DNA of 11,310 bases from Prevotellaceae bacterium. GTDB lineage: Bacteria; Bacteroidota; Bacteroidia; Bacteroidales; Bacteroidaceae. Shown piece after piece: positions 7,858 through 11,310 of the stretch (position 1 is its first letter; each line of letters begins with the position of its first letter). Under the pieces are notes generated by a model. It was not told the origin of the DNA. It saw only the letters and a program-made list of their open reading frames with translations, and ran no database searches. A program made the position numbers and the translations under genes. The stretch lies in NCBI GenBank assembly GCA_031262265.1, contig JAISIB010000123.1, forward strand, positions 1 to 11,310, read 5' to 3'.

Positions 7858-8799
7858 CAATAGGAACGTACCTGCCACGCCCAGAAAGACGCAAAGCAGA
7901 AAAAACAGCATCATCCCGATATGTAGACGAAGTTTATTGGTGGTGCCGCTCATAACTTCCCGATCTTTCCAATGTTTTTCCAAGTTTATAATCCCATCGA
8001 ACCTGTATATATCGCCCAACGGGAGTTGTGATGCAATATCCGTCTTGAATTTTTCCACAAAGGCCGCCGCAGACACATCATCGCGAAGACGTATGAAAAA
8101 CGTGTTGTAAAATCCTACGCTGACGCTTGGGGCATTTAACATATACATGACGGGTATGGGTTGAATGCTGGACGCTTCCATCTTTATCGACGCAAATACC
8201 CCGGCCACTCTAAGGCTGTCGAACGTATTCACGCCGCTCGAACGAAGTAGCGTCTGTCCGACGCAATCGACCAATTCGGGAAAGAAAATCTTAGCGGCAT
8301 CCGCACTGATATAAATGGAGCGTGCATCGCTCACGTCCGAACGCATGATCTCTCCCGTCCTTGCATCGCGTATTTGCAACATCTCAAACGTCTCATCGCC
8401 CGTTCGAAAGTTTAACATGCTCAGAGTAAGCGGCTCGGAGATCGTGTCTCGCTGCAAGCGTCCGGTCGCTGAACTAAACAATGGTATAGGTATCCCTATG
8501 TTCGGAGCCAGTTGTTCTACTTCCGGCAATGCCTCAATCATATTGGCTACGTTCTCCTGCGTCTGTTCCTCGCGTTCGATATCCTCAGGCGTCTTGTTCC
8601 ATGGCAGAATATTAGAGTATAAGCGCACTATAACCATCTTGCTCACATCAAAACCGTCGGGTATGGTACGATTGCTTAGCATCATGTACACCGGATCAAT
8701 CACTCCCCACATAAAGTAGGTAACGACGATCAGTTCCGCAACAATCCAGCCGTTATGGCGGCGATTGTTCCACATTTGTTTAAATACGTGTAAGATCAT
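7516..8799 (-). CDS. ABC transporter permease, FtsX/MacB-like (third of three)
   Basis: This 427-residue inner-membrane protein has the FtsX/MacB permease layout. There is one membrane segment near residues 18-42, a large periplasmic domain (about 45-275), then three C-terminal segments: GMMLFFLLCVFLGVAG, WLVTIAWLVGILIVY and WIVSGIVYVLTLSIAFVG. The segment RRGEIGLRKALGGSRR is the family's cytoplasmic coupling loop, which contacts the ATPase. Such permeases drive mechanotransmission or export of lipids, peptides or drugs; the substrate cannot be read here. Start ATG 8797-8799 lies 9 nt after the preceding permease stop, so the two are co-transcribed. The last ~115 residues are nearly identical to those of the permease at 10273, while the periplasmic domains are much less alike. 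No ATPase is in view. Confidence 0.85.
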   Translation of the reverse strand: MILHVFKQMWNNRRHNGWIVAELIVVTYFMWGVIDPVYMMLSNRTIPDGFDVSKMVIVRLYSNILPWNKTPEDIEREEQTQENVANMIEALPEVEQLAPNIGIPIPLFSSATGRLQRDTISEPLTLSMLNFRTGDETFEMLQIRDARTGEIMRSDVSDARSIYISADAAKIFFPELVDCVGQTLLRSSGVNTFDSLRVAGVFASIKMEASSIQPIPVMYMLNAPSVSVGFYNTFFIRLRDDVSAAAFVEKFKTDIASQLPLGDIYRFDGIINLEKHWKDREVMSGTTNKLRLHIGMMLFFLLCVFLGVAGTFLLRAKARRGEIGLRKALGGSRRRILAEFLTESGWLVTIAWLVGILIVYNRVHVTGFAEAPEFLNDTYLQNRMAPHFWIVSGIVYVLTLSIAFVGTWFPARQAACTDAAEALRDDT

Positions 8800-8808
8800 A
8801 AGGTATCG

Positions 8809-10164
8809 TTATCGTTTTTTATTGATTGAATAGACAATATCTTTCCGCAATGCCATGTGCGCAGGGATTGCCGCCGAGGCATAATTAAGCACCAGACAAA
8901 TGAACAAGGCGATGATAAATACGAACGGGTTGAACAGCATATCCGCCGTATAGAACGTCACGGCACCTTCGGGAGCCAGTACGCCGGTCTGGTTGAATAG
9001 CGTCAGCACCCAGTCGATGCCGAAATACATAATCGCGTATGACAACAGTAGCCCGATGATTCCGCCGATGAGCGTCAATAATAGGTTCTCCGCCAAGATT
9101 TGCATCATCAGCCGCCGGCGCGATGCGCCGAAAACCTTGCGGACGCCAAACTCAGCCAAGCGATCTTCCATCGTCGAAGACACCATGCCCGCCATATTTA
9201 GCGCAGGCACCAGCAGCATCGCCATCAATAGCGGTATCAAGACTTTCAATATCTCGCTCCAACTAAAACTTGAAAATAGTACGTGCGTATTTGACTCATG
9301 GAACGTACTTTTCAGCTCAGACTTCCAATAAGGTAACAGATCTCCACTCAAATCCAATTCAAATCTCTGTTCTCCTTCTGCGGGCGGCGACGTATTTATT
9401 TTTTGCATCACCTCGTTCACTTCGGCTATCACCTCATCCATTTGCGCTACCGAAGGAGCTACCAGATATACCTTACAGCTTCCGAATATGTCATTGAAGC
9501 GAATATTACCTGTGCCCGGAGCTACTGCGTACAACTTAGGATTCGGTAGCCATATCTGTGCATACGAATCGGGCGTGACATAGGATACGTCTGCTACCAC
9601 GCCGACCACCCGATAGTTCTCAGCCGTCCTGCCATCGGAGATGCTGACGTCTCGTCCGACCGCCTCTTCATCGCCAAATAATCGCCGAGCCGCGCTCTGC
9701 GCAATCACGACTACTTTTTGCTCGGAACGCAATTCTTCTTCCGTGTAAGGTCTCCCGCTCAGGAAACGAAAGCCAAAGACGCGCCAGAAATTGACGTCCG
9801 TCCTTTTGGCCGATAGTTCCAACGCATCGTCGGTGGCTTCCGTGGGTATGCGTACTCGCCAGCTACCGTAATTGGTGGCTGCACAGACCATCTCCGCCGT
9901 TTGTAGAGGATAGAGATATTCCCTGACGAATATCTCACCGATACTTGATCTTCCCGCACCTCCTTCCACCTTCACCGCAGCATACTGTACCGTCAACATC
10001 CGGTCGCGATGTATTTCGGGATAGACGGGTGCCATTTTGATATAGAATACCATTGCTAACACCATCGTAGCGGTCAAGGCCAATCCCGTTCCGATGACGT
10101 ACACGGTGCTGAACAGTCGCTGCTGACGCACCAATGACCATGCTTGCCTAAAATAAGTTTTCAT
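8809..10164 (-). CDS. ABC transporter permease, FtsX/MacB-like (second of three)
   Basis: This 451-residue inner-membrane protein has a first membrane segment at about residues 19-44, then a periplasmic MacB-type core domain (about 45-285). It includes RVFGFRFLSGRPYTEEEL and VVVIAQSAARRLFGDEEAVGR, a pattern typical of MacB_PCD. Three C-terminal segments follow, with the coupling loop DRLAEFGVRKVFGASRRR between the second and third. It belongs to the same family as its two neighbours but is clearly diverged from them and is not part of the shared repeat. It may form a heterodimer with an adjacent permease; that is inference. The start is the ATG at 10162-10164, just ahead of a short cytoplasmic tail and the first membrane helix. 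It follows the first permease by 108 nt and precedes the third by 9 nt. Confidence 0.87.
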   Translation of the reverse strand: MKTYFRQAWSLVRQQRLFSTVYVIGTGLALTATMVLAMVFYIKMAPVYPEIHRDRMLTVQYAAVKVEGGAGRSSIGEIFVREYLYPLQTAEMVCAATNYGSWRVRIPTEATDDALELSAKRTDVNFWRVFGFRFLSGRPYTEEELRSEQKVVVIAQSAARRLFGDEEAVGRDVSISDGRTAENYRVVGVVADVSYVTPDSYAQIWLPNPKLYAVAPGTGNIRFNDIFGSCKVYLVAPSVAQMDEVIAEVNEVMQKINTSPPAEGEQRFELDLSGDLLPYWKSELKSTFHESNTHVLFSSFSWSEILKVLIPLLMAMLLVPALNMAGMVSSTMEDRLAEFGVRKVFGASRRRLMMQILAENLLLTLIGGIIGLLLSYAIMYFGIDWVLTLFNQTGVLAPEGAVTFYTADMLFNPFVFIIALFICLVLNYASAAIPAHMALRKDIVYSINKKR

Positions 10165-10272
10165 GATAGAATCGTAGTTATTTTTACTCGTTTGATATTT
10201 AATTTACAAGGTAACTTATGCTTTTCCCCCACTTTGATATTTTCATAACTTACGGGGAACTTTCACCCACTC
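10165..10272. other. 108-nt intergenic gap between first and second permease, with weak inverted repeat
   Basis: 10211-10220 and 10244-10253 form a 10-bp inverted repeat with one central mismatch. The remainder is AT-rich. I see no convincing TAnnTTTG box on the minus strand and no T-run terminator. The gap may be a leader for the second permease within one transcript. Confidence 0.35.
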
Positions 10273-10614
10273 TTAGGTATCGCCTCGCAGGGCTTCGGCC
10301 GCATCCGTGCGCGCCGCCTGTCGTGCCGGGAACCACGTGCCTACGAACGCGATCGACAACGTCAGCACATAGACGATACCGCTCACGATCCAGAAGTGCG
10401 GAGCCAAGCGATTCTGCGGATAGGCGTCGTTGAGAAACTCGGGTGCCTCGGCAAAACCCGTCACGTGCACGCGGTTGTAAACGATGACGATACCCACCAG
10501 CCAAGCAAGCGTAACCAACCAACCCGACTCCGTTAGGAACTCCGCAAGGATTCTTCGGCGACTACCGCCCAAAGCTTTGCGCAGACCGATCTCTCCTCGT
10601 CGTGCTTTCGCACG
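10249..10614. repeat. Copy B of the ~366-nt near-identical direct repeat
   Basis: This block pairs with 7492-7857, in the same orientation, and ends at the same point of the permease reading frame. Downstream of its stop it keeps the cttacggg sequence that in copy A forms the terminator right arm, but the matching left arm is absent here. That fits an internal position in a transcript that continues into the next permease gene. Confidence 0.9.
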
Positions 10615-11310
10615 TAGCCAGAATGTGCCGGAAACCGCCAAAAACACACAAAGTAGGAAGAACGCCATCATACCGACGTGCAAACGTAATTTATTCGTTG
10701 CGCCGCTCGTAACTTCCTTGTCTGCCCAGTTCTTCGCCAAGTTATGCATTCCGTAGAACTTATAATCTTCTCCCAACGGCAACAGAGGAACGATCTCTTT
10801 CTTAAATTTCTCTTCGAACGACGCGGCGGAAGCATCGCCGCGCAAACGAAAAGCGATCTCCGTGACAGAAGGTATCGAAGCATACAACGTACTTTTAGGC
10901 ATTATCCGATAGGCTGTGGGTACGGGCTGCGTAGTGGAAGCATTCAACTTCATGGGGCGAAAGACGCCGGCTACTTTCAACGTATCGTAATACTTCGTAA
11001 TCGTACCCTTATTCCATAATTCGCTCGGAGATAGCAGCACCTTTCCGACATATTCCGTTGCATCCGGGAAAAATCGTTTGGCCGCATCTTCACTAATATA
11101 TATGTCGCTCTCATCGGATATATCGGAAGGTAGCAGTTCATCGGTCGTCGCATCGTGGACACGGAATACTCTGAACACTTCATCGTTCGTATAGAAAGGC
11201 ATATACTTCACTGTTATCACTTCTTGCGTCGTATCCGACTGCAAAAGGTCAGAGCCTATACCCAGAACGTCGGATGTGGGATATTCACCCATCATAACTA
11301 CCGCGGCCGA
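10273..11310 (-). CDS. ABC transporter permease, FtsX/MacB-like (first of three), N-terminus outside window
   Basis: The reading frame stays open to the window edge (codons before the Met at 11295 read S-A-A-V-V), so that Met is not the true start. Roughly the first 80-100 residues, including the first membrane helix, are missing. Visible are the periplasmic domain and the three C-terminal membrane segments, with RRGEIGLRKALGGSRRR as the ATPase coupling loop. It is a paralogue of the gene at 7516-8799. The periplasmic parts share a frame of motifs (IYISxDAAKxFFP, LPLG, TNKLRLH) at moderate identity, but the last ~115 residues differ at only seven positions. It is the first permease gene of the array in transcription order within the window. 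Any ATP-binding subunit probably lies upstream, outside the window. Confidence 0.83.
   Translation of the reverse strand, partial: SAAVVMMGEYPTSDVLGIGSDLLQSDTTQEVITVKYMPFYTNDEVFRVFRVHDATTDELLPSDISDESDIYISEDAAKRFFPDATEYVGKVLLSPSELWNKGTITKYYDTLKVAGVFRPMKLNASTTQPVPTAYRIMPKSTLYASIPSVTEIAFRLRGDASAASFEEKFKKEIVPLLPLGEDYKFYGMHNLAKNWADKEVTSGATNKLRLHVGMMAFFLLCVFLAVSGTFWLRAKARRGEIGLRKALGGSRRRILAEFLTESGWLVTLAWLVGIVIVYNRVHVTGFAEAPEFLNDAYPQNRLAPHFWIVSGIVYVLTLSIAFVGTWFPARQAARTDAAEALRGDT

Noticed and set aside
7493..10522. Pair of near-identical ~90-aa minus-strand frames at 7493-7765 and 10250-10522
   Set aside because: Both are out-of-frame readings of the permease 3' ends. Their likeness comes from the duplicated DNA block, not from a conserved small protein.
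11293..11295. Met at 11295 as the true start of the first permease gene
   Set aside because: The frame stays open to the window edge, and the first membrane helix expected for this family is missing, so the gene is cut by the window.
1..11310. CRISPR array, insertion sequence, tRNA or rRNA
   Set aside because: I saw no regularly spaced short repeats, no transposase-like frame with terminal inverted repeats, and no tRNA-like or rRNA-like sequence on either strand.

Overview
The window looks like chromosomal DNA from a Bacteroidota member, probably of the order Bacteroidales. The evidence is a set of secreted or lipoprotein glycan-active enzymes behind a sugar transporter, arrays of tandem ~430-450 aa FtsX/MacB-type permeases, A-rich gaps without clear Shine-Dalgarno sites, and a TAnnTTTG-type promoter box. 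A family-level guess (Tannerellaceae/Porphyromonadaceae-like) would be weak. Identifications rest on recognising motifs by eye; no database search was run.

Positions 1-6396 (+ strand) form one tight operon that enters from the left edge. It holds the 3' end of a NagB-type glucosamine-6-phosphate deaminase, a FucP/NagP-type MFS sugar transporter (ATGA overlap), a lipoprotein fusing a GH18 chitinase-type domain to a ThuA-like domain (ATGA overlap), a secreted GH9 enzyme (10-nt gap) and a secreted stand-alone ThuA-like protein (25-nt gap). Read together, this is an amino-sugar scavenging module: GH18 cuts a beta-GlcNAc polymer or oligomer outside the cytoplasm, GH9 trims the products, the MFS porter imports the sugar, and NagB feeds it to glycolysis. 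The two ThuA-like domains are the unexplained part. No SusC/SusD pair is in view.

Positions 6397-7515 hold methionyl-tRNA formyltransferase (fmt), flanked by two strong inverted repeats. The upstream one is an 18-bp stem extended by 7 bp. It encloses a candidate promoter -7 box and reaches across the fmt start codon. The downstream one is a 14-bp perfect stem between convergent genes, probably a two-way terminator.

Positions 7516-11310 (- strand) hold three tandem FtsX/MacB-like ABC permease genes, the first cut by the window edge. The first and third share a block of about 366 nt at their 3' ends with about 15 differences, while their upstream parts are clearly diverged. This points to gene conversion or a recent partial duplication.

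No rRNA, tRNA, CRISPR array or insertion sequence was seen. No intergenic gap exceeds about 110 nt.
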